Shown: piece after piece, positions 7,381 to 14,779 of the stretch
Position numbering within the stretch: position 1 is the stretch's first letter
Layout: each line of letters starts with the position of its first letter
Source of the DNA: an uncultured Clostridia bacterium
Lineage (GTDB): Bacteria > Bacillota > Clostridia > Oscillospirales > Acutalibacteraceae
DNA length: 32,053 nt
Direction of reading: 5' to 3'
Assembly: GCA_947627345.1 (NCBI GenBank)
Contig: CANQVS010000022.1
Location: 1-32,053 of the forward strand
Made by a program: the position numbers and the translations under genes
The notes under the pieces: model-generated
Database searches by the model: none
What the model saw: only the letters and a program-made list of their open reading frames with translations
What the model was told of the DNA's origin: nothing

Positions 7381-8502
7381 TTAGTTATTTTCAAGAGTAC
7401 CTGTACTAAGCGCTTTTAAGTAGGCGTTTATAAATCCGTCAAGGTCGCCGTCCATCACCTTTTCAACGTTTCCTGTTTCAAACGATGTTCTGTGGTCCTT
7501 TACCATTGTGTACGGCATAAACACATAGGAGCGAATCTGGCTTCCCCAGGTTATTTCCTTTTGCACGCCTTTAATATCCTCAATTTTATCGAGGTGTTCG
7601 CGTTCTTTTATTTCCATCAGCTTTGAGGCAAGCATTTTCATAGCAACATCTCGGTTTTGATACTGACTGCGCTCGACCTGACTTGCTACGACAATTCCCG
7701 TAGGAATATGAGTAAGACGTACAGCGGACGAGGTTTTGTTAACTTTCTGTCCGCCCGCTCCGCTTGCACGGTAAACGTCCATTTTAATGTCTTCAGGGCT
7801 TATTTCGATGTGAATATCATCGTCTATTTCGGGCATAACTTCAAGTGAGGCAAAGCTTGTGTGACGCCTTCCCTGGGAGTCAAACGGAGATACTCTGACA
7901 AGACGGTGGACTCCTGCCTCGCTTTTGAGATAGCCGTAGGCATTTTCGCCTTCGATAAGAAGTACCGCGGATTTTAACCCCGCCTCGTCGCCGTCGAGAT
8001 AATCGACGGTTTTAACCTTGAAGTCGTGGTCAGCCGCCCATCGGGTATACATACGAAAGAGCATTTCCGCCCAATCCTGCGCCTCTGTTCCGCCTGAACC
8101 CGCGTGAAAAGTGAGAATTGCGTTATTCTTATCGTATTCACCTGTTAAAAGAGTTTTCAGCTTTTGCTTCGCAAGCTCCGATTCAACAGACTCAACCTCC
8201 GATAACGCGTCATCATAAAGTCCCTCGTCCTCTTCCTCGTTAGCAAGCTCAATTAATGCTTTTGCGTCGTCGTAATGCTCAACAAGCTTATTATATTCCT
8301 CTACAACGCCTTTAAGCGCTCCTGTCTTTTGTAATACGGACTGCGATTTTTCAACGTCGTCCCAAAAGCCCGGCTCGGTAGCCTTTAATTCAAGCTGTTG
8401 TATTTCGGATAACATTGATTTCAAACCCAAAGCGTCTGATAAATCGTCAATATCGGGTTTGGAATTTTCAAGTCTTAAAAGGAGTTCTTCAAACTGAACC
8501 AT
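7381..8502 (-). CDS. prfB: Peptide chain release factor 2, no programmed frameshift
   Basis: This 373-residue protein is full length for RF2. It has the stop-codon-recognising SPF tripeptide at 205-207, the peptidyl-hydrolysis GGQ at 250-252 in a SGAGGQKVN context, and the HAGSGGTEAQDWA segment near 133-145. It catalyses peptide release at UGA and UAA. In E. coli and Bacillus the prfB reading frame is split near codon 25 by a UGA that needs a +1 shift. Here the frame runs uninterrupted from ATG 8502 through the equivalent region (LSDALGLKSML), so that autoregulation is absent. The gene is monocistronic between its own promoter and the shared terminator. Confidence 0.97.
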   Translation of the reverse strand: MVQFEELLLRLENSKPDIDDLSDALGLKSMLSEIQQLELKATEPGFWDDVEKSQSVLQKTGALKGVVEEYNKLVEHYDDAKALIELANEEEDEGLYDDALSEVESVESELAKQKLKTLLTGEYDKNNAILTFHAGSGGTEAQDWAEMLFRMYTRWAADHDFKVKTVDYLDGDEAGLKSAVLLIEGENAYGYLKSEAGVHRLVRVSPFDSQGRRHTSFASLEVMPEIDDDIHIEISPEDIKMDVYRASGAGGQKVNKTSSAVRLTHIPTGIVVASQVERSQYQNRDVAMKMLASKLMEIKEREHLDKIEDIKGVQKEITWGSQIRSYVFMPYTMVKDHRTSFETGNVEKVMDGDLDGFINAYLKALSTGTLENN

Positions 8503-8536
8503 AACAGAACCTCATTTTCATAAAATTACCGGGTAA

Positions 8537-8565
8537 ATTATAACAAATATTCGTAATAATGTAAA
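8537..8565 (-). promoter_or_regulatory. prfB promoter
   Basis: On the minus strand TTTACA (8565-8560), a 17-base spacer and TATAAT (8542-8537) with an extended-10 TG give a good sigma-A promoter starting near 8530. Confidence 0.7.
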
Positions 8566-8579
8566 TAATCTTTTTAAAT

Positions 8580-8608
8580 TTGCTTTTTTTAGTAAATAAT
8601 GGTATTAT
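8580..8608 (+). promoter_or_regulatory. Promoter for the RING/zinc-ribbon gene and galU
   Basis: TTGCTT (8580-8585), 17 bases, then TATTAT (8603-8608). It lies back to back with the prfB promoter and about 40 bases before the start at 8648. Confidence 0.5.
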
Positions 8609-8647
8609 AGATAAAAAATAGATTAAATAACTTTCAGGGAGTAATCT

Positions 8648-9643
8648 ATGGATTTTAAAGATTTAAAATGTCCCGTATGTGATATTCAGTTTAAAGACGG
8701 CGATGATATTGTAGTCTGCCCGGAGTGCGGAACTCCTCATCACAGGGAATGTTATGAGACTCAAAACCGTTGTGCGAACGCGGATAAACACGGCGAGGGC
8801 TTTAATTTCAACGACAGTTATAATACAAGTGAAGATAATTCAACAGACGGAGATAATGATACCGTTATCTGTCCGAGATGTAAGGCAGAAAATTCTAAAA
8901 ATATGTTTTACTGCGGAAAATGCGGATTTCCGCTTTCTATGCAAAACCAGCAAAACACGGGTAATTTTAATAATACCCAAAATAACGGTATGCCGTTTAA
9001 CAACATTTTCGACCCGATGGCGGGAGTAAACCCCGAAGAGGATATGGGAGAAAACGTTACCGCAGGAGAAATTTCAAAATTTGTACAAAATAACACTCCG
9101 TATTTTATAAGAGTATTCAACAATATTAAGAATTTTTCTAAGGGTAGGTTCAACTTTTGCGCGTTTTTATTCAGCGGAGGATACCTTTTATACCGCAAGA
9201 TGTATAAAATCGGAGCGATAATTACCGCCGTTATGCTCTTGCTTTGGACTTCGGAGCTTTATATTCATTACTGTACCCCCGCGGGTCAAAAAATGATTGA
9301 ATTTATGAACAGCTATTACAGCTCTGCCTCGACTTCACAAAACGCTTTAAACGAGCTTTATAACGGTGTTTTTTCTCTTGACCTGACAAATCAGATTTTA
9401 CTTGCCTTTATGTATCTTTCGTCAATAATTCAGCTTGCTTTAAGAATTATTATCGGAATACAGGCGAACAGGTGGTATTTTAAACACTGTAAAAAGCAAA
9501 TTTCTAAAATAAGAACTGAAAGCGAAAATCCCGAGAATGAAATTCAATCGCGCGGAGGAGTTAATACCGCAATAGCGGTAAGTCTTTTGGCGGTTTACTT
9601 TATTATAGAATTTATCCCGTTCATTGTTGCAGGAGGAATATGA
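8648..9643 (+). CDS. Membrane protein with prokaryotic RING and zinc-ribbon domains (DUF2628-like)
   Basis: This 331-residue protein begins with a RING-like metal site of Cys and His (C8, C11, C24, C27, H31/H32, C35, C42). A second treble-clef zinc ribbon follows (C75, C78, C89, C92), then an Asn/Gln-rich linker to about 150. The C-terminal half has hydrophobic helices near 168-200, 241-270 and 308-328, similar to DUF2628-type membrane proteins. The zinc fingers should face the cytoplasm. The function is unknown; quality control or membrane-linked signalling are guesses. The start follows ggaggg-like gggag at 8638. Its stop overlaps the galU start by four bases (ATGA), so translation of the two is coupled. 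Confidence 0.8.
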   Translation: MDFKDLKCPVCDIQFKDGDDIVVCPECGTPHHRECYETQNRCANADKHGEGFNFNDSYNTSEDNSTDGDNDTVICPRCKAENSKNMFYCGKCGFPLSMQNQQNTGNFNNTQNNGMPFNNIFDPMAGVNPEEDMGENVTAGEISKFVQNNTPYFIRVFNNIKNFSKGRFNFCAFLFSGGYLLYRKMYKIGAIITAVMLLLWTSELYIHYCTPAGQKMIEFMNSYYSSASTSQNALNELYNGVFSLDLTNQILLAFMYLSSIIQLALRIIIGIQANRWYFKHCKKQISKIRTESENPENEIQSRGGVNTAIAVSLLAVYFIIEFIPFIVAGGI

Positions 9644-10521
9644 ATATGAAAATAAGAAAAGCTGTTATCCCTGCCGCCGGTTTCGGCACAAGAGTACTTC
9701 CCGCGACAAAAAGTATGCCCAAGGAAATGTTCCCTATTGTGGACAAGCCTACAATTCAGTACATTGTCGAGGAGGCAGTAAACGCGGGAATTACGGATAT
9801 TCTGATTATCACAAACCGCGGTAAGGGAATTATCGAGGACCATTTCGACTATTCGCCGGAGCTTGAAGCTACGCTTAAAAAAGGCGGTAAGGACGATTTT
9901 TTAAAGCAAATTCACGAAATCGCGAATTTAGCGGACATAACATTTATACGCCAAAAGGAAATGAAAGGTTTAGGCCACGCCGTACTTAAAGCAAAGGCTT
10001 TCGTAGGAAACGAACCGTTTGCGGTACTTTTCGGGGACGGAGTTATAGACTGCGACGGTACTCCCGCAATAAAACAGCTTATTGACGCTTACGGCGAGTT
10101 TGGCGAGGGTGTACTCGGAGTTACAAAGGTTTTGGAAAGTGAAATCCATAAATACGGCTCTCTTAAAGTTGAAAATATTCACGATAATATATTCAAATGT
10201 ACGGATATGGTTGAAAAGCCTCAAAGAAAAGAGGACGTTTTATCACTCTATTCCATTACGGACAGAGTTGTCCTGCCACCGAGTATTTTTGAGATTTTAG
10301 AAAGAACAAAACCCGGCATGGGTAATGAAATTCAGCTTACAGACGCTATGAAAGAGATTGCCGTTACAAAGGGTATGACTGCCGTTGAATTAGTCGGCAA
10401 CCGCTTTGATATGGGCAATAAGTTCGGAGTTCTTAAAGCTAATATTGATATGGGATTAAAACACCCCGAAACAAAGAACGAGCTGAAAGAATATATAAAA
10501 AAACTTGCTAAAGAGCTATAA
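9640..10521 (+). CDS. galU: UTP--glucose-1-phosphate uridylyltransferase
   Basis: This 293-residue enzyme makes UDP-glucose from UTP and glucose 1-phosphate for cell-wall and exopolysaccharide synthesis. The nucleotidyltransferase signature is clear at the start: AVIPAAGFGTRVLPATKSMPKE (about 8-29), with KPTIQYIVEEA after it. The uridine-binding and metal-binding GDGVIDCD is near 127-134, and conserved VEKP is near 191-194. The frame starts at ATG 9640, but the ggagg at 9631-9635 is better spaced for the second ATG at 9646; both give a full-length enzyme. It is coupled to the upstream zinc-ribbon gene by an ATGA overlap, an unusual partner. Confidence 0.96.
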   Translation: MNMKIRKAVIPAAGFGTRVLPATKSMPKEMFPIVDKPTIQYIVEEAVNAGITDILIITNRGKGIIEDHFDYSPELEATLKKGGKDDFLKQIHEIANLADITFIRQKEMKGLGHAVLKAKAFVGNEPFAVLFGDGVIDCDGTPAIKQLIDAYGEFGEGVLGVTKVLESEIHKYGSLKVENIHDNIFKCTDMVEKPQRKEDVLSLYSITDRVVLPPSIFEILERTKPGMGNEIQLTDAMKEIAVTKGMTAVELVGNRFDMGNKFGVLKANIDMGLKHPETKNELKEYIKKLAKEL

Positions 10522-10563
10522 TTTTGATAAAATCGACTATTTTTTAAAAGTTAAAAAAATTGC

Positions 10564-10592
10564 TTGAAAATTATTTTTTATAGTGCTATAAT
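10564..10592 (+). promoter_or_regulatory. Strong promoter directly facing a terminator
   Basis: TTGAAA (10564-10569), a 17-base spacer, and TATAAT (10587-10592). The predicted start is near 10599, only about eight bases before a strong hairpin, so the product would be only about 45 bases long. Confidence 0.6.
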
Positions 10593-10598
10593 TTTTGC

Positions 10599-10645
10599 AA
10601 CAACGAAAGGCAATGGAGCTTTCCGCTTCATTGCCCTTTTTATTG
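10599..10645 (+). terminator. Terminator after galU, possibly a minimal RNA
   Basis: A stem of ggcaatggagc with gcttcattgcc (one G-T pair) closes a tttcc loop (about 10609-10635) and is followed by ctttttatt. It terminates galU, and it also ends any transcript from the promoter at 10564. It may act weakly for the convergent PHP gene. Confidence 0.8.
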
Positions 10646-10657
10646 TAATATTTTTGA

Positions 10658-11485
10658 TTAATACCAAATTTCAACCAACTTCGGTTCGCGTTTTTCATAA
10701 ATCGTGTAATGGTCAAAACCGCATATTTTAGCAATCTCAATTCCCTTTTCGACCCCCTTGCCGAGGTCTTTGCAATTGTGAGCGTCACTTCCGATTGTTA
10801 CATATTTTCCGCCGAGTTCCTTGAAACGCCTGACTAAATTAATATCGGGCAAGGTTGTTTTTATCGGCTTAAAAAGCCCCGAGGTGTTAATTTCGAGCGA
10901 TTTTCCTCTGTTTATAAGCGCCGTAAAAATCGCGTCGATTATCTCGCCGTAGTTTTCGAGGTCGGGTTTTATATCCGTTCTCTCATAAATATATCGCATA
11001 GGATACGTTAAATGGGCAAGGCTGTCAAAATCAGCGTTTAACGCAGTATCCAAAAGCTCCTCAAAATAGCTTTTCAGCAAACTGCCGACATTATCTTCGG
11101 TGTATTCAAGATAGTAAAAGTCTTCCGTATCTTTCAGATTGTGTACGGACGCAAGGATAAAATCAAAATCCGAAATTTCCAGAGCCTTTTTTGTCAGTTT
11201 AGGAAAATGCATTGGTTCTCCGAGTTCCATTCCTTTTAAAATCTTAACCTTACCGTCAAATTTCGGCGCTGCTTCTTCTACATCTGATACCGATTTACCT
11301 ATCATTTTTTTAGCGTTTCCATAAATGCTTTTATCCCCGAAACGAATCTCGGGCGCCTCCATATGGTCAGTAATCGTTACGGTATTTATCCCCTTTTCTA
11401 CGGCGCTGTTGCAAATATCTGAAACTGAACTTTCACCGTCAAAGGAATTTTCCGAATGAACGTGGGTATCACATATAATCTTCAT
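10658..11485 (-). CDS. PHP-domain phosphatase of the histidinol-phosphatase (HisJ) type
   Basis: From ATG 11485 this is a 275-residue PHP metal-dependent phosphoesterase. The metal-binding motifs appear in order: DTHVHS (6-11), TITDHME, GMELGE, ASVHN, AHLTYPMRY, and GSDAH near the C-terminus. This matches HisJ-type histidinol phosphatases, but other phosphoesters are possible because no histidine-biosynthesis gene is near. A frame open to 11512 begins upstream; ATG 11485 is preferred because aggtgat precedes it at the right distance and the DTHVHS motif then starts at residue 6, as in the family. It converges on galU. Confidence 0.87.
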   Translation of the reverse strand: MKIICDTHVHSENSFDGESSVSDICNSAVEKGINTVTITDHMEAPEIRFGDKSIYGNAKKMIGKSVSDVEEAAPKFDGKVKILKGMELGEPMHFPKLTKKALEISDFDFILASVHNLKDTEDFYYLEYTEDNVGSLLKSYFEELLDTALNADFDSLAHLTYPMRYIYERTDIKPDLENYGEIIDAIFTALINRGKSLEINTSGLFKPIKTTLPDINLVRRFKELGGKYVTIGSDAHNCKDLGKGVEKGIEIAKICGFDHYTIYEKREPKLVEIWY

Positions 11486-11542
11486 AATATCACCTACGAT
11501 AAAATATATCATAATTCTATCCTATATGCAAACATAATATAC

Positions 11543-11548
11543 ATTATA
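11543..11548 (-). promoter_or_regulatory. Extended -10 promoter for the PHP gene
   Basis: TATAAT on the minus strand is preceded by TG (atgttataat), and no convincing -35 is present. It lies about 58 bases before ATG 11485 in AT-rich DNA. Confidence 0.45.
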
Positions 11549-11581
11549 ACATTTTCAATAAATATATTTTTCAATAACAAT

Positions 11582-11610
11582 TTGCAAAAATTCAAATAAT
11601 ATAGTAAAAT
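11582..11610 (+). promoter_or_regulatory. Promoter of the ACT-PFL-V-ATPase run
   Basis: TTGCAA (11582-11587), 17 bases, TAAAAT (11605-11610); start near 11617. About 100 bases of leader follow, holding short stems (for example gttta/taaac near 11662) and a second TATAAT near 11680. No recognised riboswitch is seen. Confidence 0.55.
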
Positions 11611-11717
11611 AATAAGTTGTATTTATAAAGTAAAGCGTAGAATATGCGCAGATTTTGGTTTAGCAATTTAAACTAAACTTATAATATCCTCAAAAACTTT
11701 TATTAGGAGGACGGAAA

Positions 11718-11984
11718 ATGAAAGCGATTATTACGGTAATAGGCAAGGATTCTGTCGGTATACTGGCTAAAGTATCTACCGCCTGCGCTGACGCTGACGT
11801 TAATATTGTCGAGGTTACGCAGAGCGTTCTTAAGGATATGTTCGCTATGACAATGATGGTTGAAATTGATAAGAGTATGGGACTTGACGCTTTAAGAGAA
11901 AGACTCGACAAAGTAGGAGAAGAAACCTGTACCAAAATCCACGTTATGCACGAGGACATCTTTAACAGTATGCATAAGATTTAA
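11718..11984 (+). CDS. ACT-domain protein (UPF0237 family)
   Basis: This 88-residue protein is a single ACT domain. The fold pattern is ITVIGKDSVGILAKVSTACADADVNIVEVTQSV, with the Gly-Ile-Leu-Ala turn that binds small regulatory ligands, typically amino acids. Members of UPF0237 almost always precede a PFL/UPF0210 gene, as here 20 bases downstream, and probably form a complex with it or regulate it. The ligand is unknown. The start follows attaggagg. It is the first gene of the long plus-strand run ending with the V-ATPase. Confidence 0.93.
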   Translation: MKAIITVIGKDSVGILAKVSTACADADVNIVEVTQSVLKDMFAMTMMVEIDKSMGLDALRERLDKVGEETCTKIHVMHEDIFNSMHKI

Positions 11985-12004
11985 GTTGAGAGGATTAAAC
12001 CGTT

Positions 12005-13366
12005 ATGTTGGAAACAAAAGATATTCTTGAAACAATTAATATGATAGATAACGAAAACCTTGACGTGAGAACAATTACAATGGGTATTTCGTTACTCGAC
12101 TGTATGGACGAGAATATTGATAAAGCGAGCGGTAAGGTTTACGATAAGGTTTGCAGATACGCTCAGGACCTCGTTAAAACAGGAGAAGATATAGAAAGGC
12201 AGTACGGTATTCCTATTATAAACAAAAGAATTTCCGTAAGTCCTATAGGTATGATTTCGGCTCCGTGCCAGAGTAAAAATGTTGTAAAATTCGCAAAGGC
12301 TCTCGACAAGGCGGCTCATAACCTCGGTGTTAACTTTATCGGCGGATACTCTGCTTTGGTTCAAAAGGGCTTTTCATCAGGAGATTACGCTGTAATTGAC
12401 AGTATACCGGAGGCTTTGGACCAAACCGAAAGAGTTTGCTCCTCCGTTAACATTGGTTCAACAAAAGCCGGACTTAATATGGACGCGGTTAAAATGATGG
12501 GTAAAATCGTAAAACTCACCGCGGAAAAAACCGCCGACAGGGATTGTATCGGAGCGGCAAAGCTTGTAGTTTTCTGCAACGCTCCCGAGGATAATCCGTT
12601 TATGGCAGGCGCTTTTCACGGTACGGGCGAGGCGGACTGCGTAATAAACGTAGGCGTTTCGGGACCCGGCGTTGTAAGAGCCGTTTTGGCTAAAGACGGC
12701 GCAGATAAGAGTATAGATGAAATTGCGGATATGGTTAAAAAAACCGCGTTTAAAATAACAAGAATGGGACAGTTAGTAGCGAGAGAAGCGTCAAAAAGAC
12801 TTTGCATCCCGTTCGGAATTGTCGACCTCTCCCTCGCTCCCACTCCCGCGGTCGGCGACAGCGTAGCATATATTCTTGAGGAAATGGGACTCGAAAGCTG
12901 CGGATGCCACGGAACTACTGCGGCGCTCGCGCTTTTAAATGACGCTGTTAAAAAGGGCGGTGTAATGGCCTCATCGCACGTTGGCGGACTTTCGGGCGCG
13001 TTTATTCCCGTAAGCGAGGACGCGGGTATGATTGCCGCCGCCAAAAGAGGAACGCTTGATATTACCAAGCTTGAATGTATGACTGCCGTTTGCTCTGTGG
13101 GACTTGATATGATTGTCGTTCCCGGTGATATTACTCCCGAAACAATTTCGGCTATAATAGCTGATGAGGCGGCGATTGGTATGGTAAATTCCAAAACTAC
13201 AGCAGTCCGCCTAATCCCCGCTATCGGGAAAAAAGCCGGAGAGGAACTCAGCTTTGGCGGTCTTTTGGGAACAGGGCCTGTTATGTCGATAAGAGAGGGC
13301 GACCCGAGCAAATTTATAAACAGAGGCGGACGGCTACCCGCACCGCTTCAATCGCTTAAAAACTGA
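12005..13366 (+). CDS. PFL family protein (UPF0210/DUF711)
   Basis: This 453-residue protein is the usual length of the PFL/DUF711 family. Its fold resembles pyruvate formate-lyase and anaerobic ribonucleotide reductase barrels, but no function is established. Recognisable segments are [44 protein letters not shown], and GSDMI-like [11 protein letters not shown] near the C-terminus. It sits 20 bases after the ACT gene and 15 bases before V-ATPase subunit G, so it is very probably cotranscribed with both. That link to the ATPase may be chance operon fusion or real coordination. Confidence 0.93.
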   Translation: MLETKDILETINMIDNENLDVRTITMGISLLDCMDENIDKASGKVYDKVCRYAQDLVKTGEDIERQYGIPIINKRISVSPIGMISAPCQSKNVVKFAKALDKAAHNLGVNFIGGYSALVQKGFSSGDYAVIDSIPEALDQTERVCSSVNIGSTKAGLNMDAVKMMGKIVKLTAEKTADRDCIGAAKLVVFCNAPEDNPFMAGAFHGTGEADCVINVGVSGPGVVRAVLAKDGADKSIDEIADMVKKTAFKITRMGQLVAREASKRLCIPFGIVDLSLAPTPAVGDSVAYILEEMGLESCGCHGTTAALALLNDAVKKGGVMASSHVGGLSGAFIPVSEDAGMIAAAKRGTLDITKLECMTAVCSVGLDMIVVPGDITPETISAIIADEAAIGMVNSKTTAVRLIPAIGKKAGEELSFGGLLGTGPVMSIREGDPSKFINRGGRLPAPLQSLKN

Positions 13367-13381
13367 CGGAGGTTATTTCTT

Positions 13382-13690
13382 ATGAAAGATGTAATTAAAA
13401 AGCTTGTGGATATTGAAGAACAGGCGAAAACTTACAGTGAGGAAACCAAAAGACAGAAAGAAAAACTTGAAAAAGAAATATCTAAAGAAGCAAAGGAAAT
13501 CTATGATAAATGTATGGCCGACGCAAAAGCAGAGGTTGAAAAGCAAAGCGAAATTATCAAAAACGAAAGTCAGCAAAGCTTTGAGAAAAATGAGAAAAAA
13601 CGCCTTGAGTCAGCTCAAAAGCTAAAGAAAAAATTTGACGATAACGCTGACACCTGGGTTAAAACCATAGTAAATAACGTTTTATCTTAA
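13382..13690 (+). CDS. V-type ATPase peripheral stalk subunit G/H
   Basis: This 102-residue protein is almost entirely charged helix (Lys, Glu, Gln, Ala), predicted to form the long coiled coil that pairs with subunit E as the peripheral stalk. It is the first V-ATPase gene of the cluster, and its length and location fit subunit G (AhaH/NtpF type). Homology at this level is weak by nature, so the call rests on composition and operon place. It starts at ATG 13382 after cggaggtta and lies 15 bases beyond the PFL gene. Confidence 0.75.
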   Translation: MKDVIKKLVDIEEQAKTYSEETKRQKEKLEKEISKEAKEIYDKCMADAKAEVEKQSEIIKNESQQSFEKNEKKRLESAQKLKKKFDDNADTWVKTIVNNVLS

Positions 13691-13721
13691 TTATTCACGC
13701 TAAGGGAAAGGCGGTGTGTAT

Positions 13722-14750
13722 ATGTCAGATACAAGCTACGCGGTTTTAACGCGCGCAAAGGCCAAATACGGAAAACGTCTTAAAAGTAAGGATTATAAAG
13801 CTCTTTTGGACTGCGATAATGTTACTGATGTAATGACTTATTTAAAATCGAATACACACTATATAAACGCGTTCGGCGAGGCAAACGAGAGAGGTATTCA
13901 CAGAGGTCTTTTTGAAAGCCTTTTAAGACAGTATGTCACAAATGAATTTGATACAATATGCCGTTACGAGCTTAGTGTGGGAGAGGATTTTTCGCAATAT
14001 ATAGCGCACAAAACCGAAATAGACGAGATTATACGGATTTTAACGCTTCTTAATTCAAAAGAAAAGCAGGAATACAACTTTACCGTTCCGGCTCATATTG
14101 CGAAAAAAACTTCAATCGACCTTAACACTTTAGCTAAGGCGGAAAACTACGAGCAATTTTTACAGGCCATCAAAAACACAAGCTACGAGGCTGTTTTAAA
14201 TGAATATGATATTAAAGAGAACTCTGCCATTCCTATTCCCGAGATAGAAAACAGACTATACACTAAACTCTATTCAGAACTTTTCGAGGCGATTGAAAAA
14301 ACAGACGCCACTGAAAAAGAGGAACTGAAAGAACTTTTTAATACAATCATTGATTACAGAAATTTTCTCAATATAATTCGTTTAAAGAATTTTTATAATA
14401 CCGACAGCAAGACTGTCAAAAAATATATTCTTCCCTTTGGAAGTCTTAAAGCGAAAGTTATTCAAAAGATGTGCGAGGCGGAGGACCCGCAGACGGTTTA
14501 TAACATTATGTCCTCCACGCGCTCAGGCAAATTAATTGACAAATTTGAATTTGAAAATATAGACGAACTTGAACTTACTGTTAAATTTAATAAAGCTAAA
14601 CATAATATGTACTTTTCGGACAGTCCCGCAACAGTTATGATGTCCTACATTACCCTTTGTGAAATTGAACTGCACAACCTGATTTGTATTATTGAGGGAG
14701 TAAGATATAATGTGGACAGAAGTATAATTGAACCATTACTCATTTATTGA
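13722..14750 (+). CDS. ntpC: V-type ATP synthase subunit C
   Basis: This 342-residue subunit bridges the central rotor stalk to the membrane ring. It is all helical, with the typical N-terminal YAVLTRAKAKYGKRLKSKDYKALL and repeated three-helix bundles. The length is standard for bacterial V/A-type subunit C. A GTG at 13716 opens the frame, but ATG 13722 has the better-placed aaaggcggtg. It follows subunit G by 31 bases. Confidence 0.88.
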   Translation: MSDTSYAVLTRAKAKYGKRLKSKDYKALLDCDNVTDVMTYLKSNTHYINAFGEANERGIHRGLFESLLRQYVTNEFDTICRYELSVGEDFSQYIAHKTEIDEIIRILTLLNSKEKQEYNFTVPAHIAKKTSIDLNTLAKAENYEQFLQAIKNTSYEAVLNEYDIKENSAIPIPEIENRLYTKLYSELFEAIEKTDATEKEELKELFNTIIDYRNFLNIIRLKNFYNTDSKTVKKYILPFGSLKAKVIQKMCEAEDPQTVYNIMSSTRSGKLIDKFEFENIDELELTVKFNKAKHNMYFSDSPATVMMSYITLCEIELHNLICIIEGVRYNVDRSIIEPLLIY

Positions 14751-14779
14751 TATAAAACTCTAAAAGGAGGTGATTTGAC

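Noticed and set aside
8444..8502. Programmed frameshift in prfB
   Set aside because: No in-frame UGA with a slippery ctt is present; the full protein reads in one frame.
11639..11717. Possible riboswitch in the ACT gene leader
   Set aside because: Only short, weak stems are visible and there is no terminator or recognised aptamer sequence.
12616..13311. 231-residue minus-strand frame opposite the PFL gene
   Set aside because: It is a shadow of the PFL coding sequence, Ser/Pro/Ile-rich, with no ribosome site or family resemblance.
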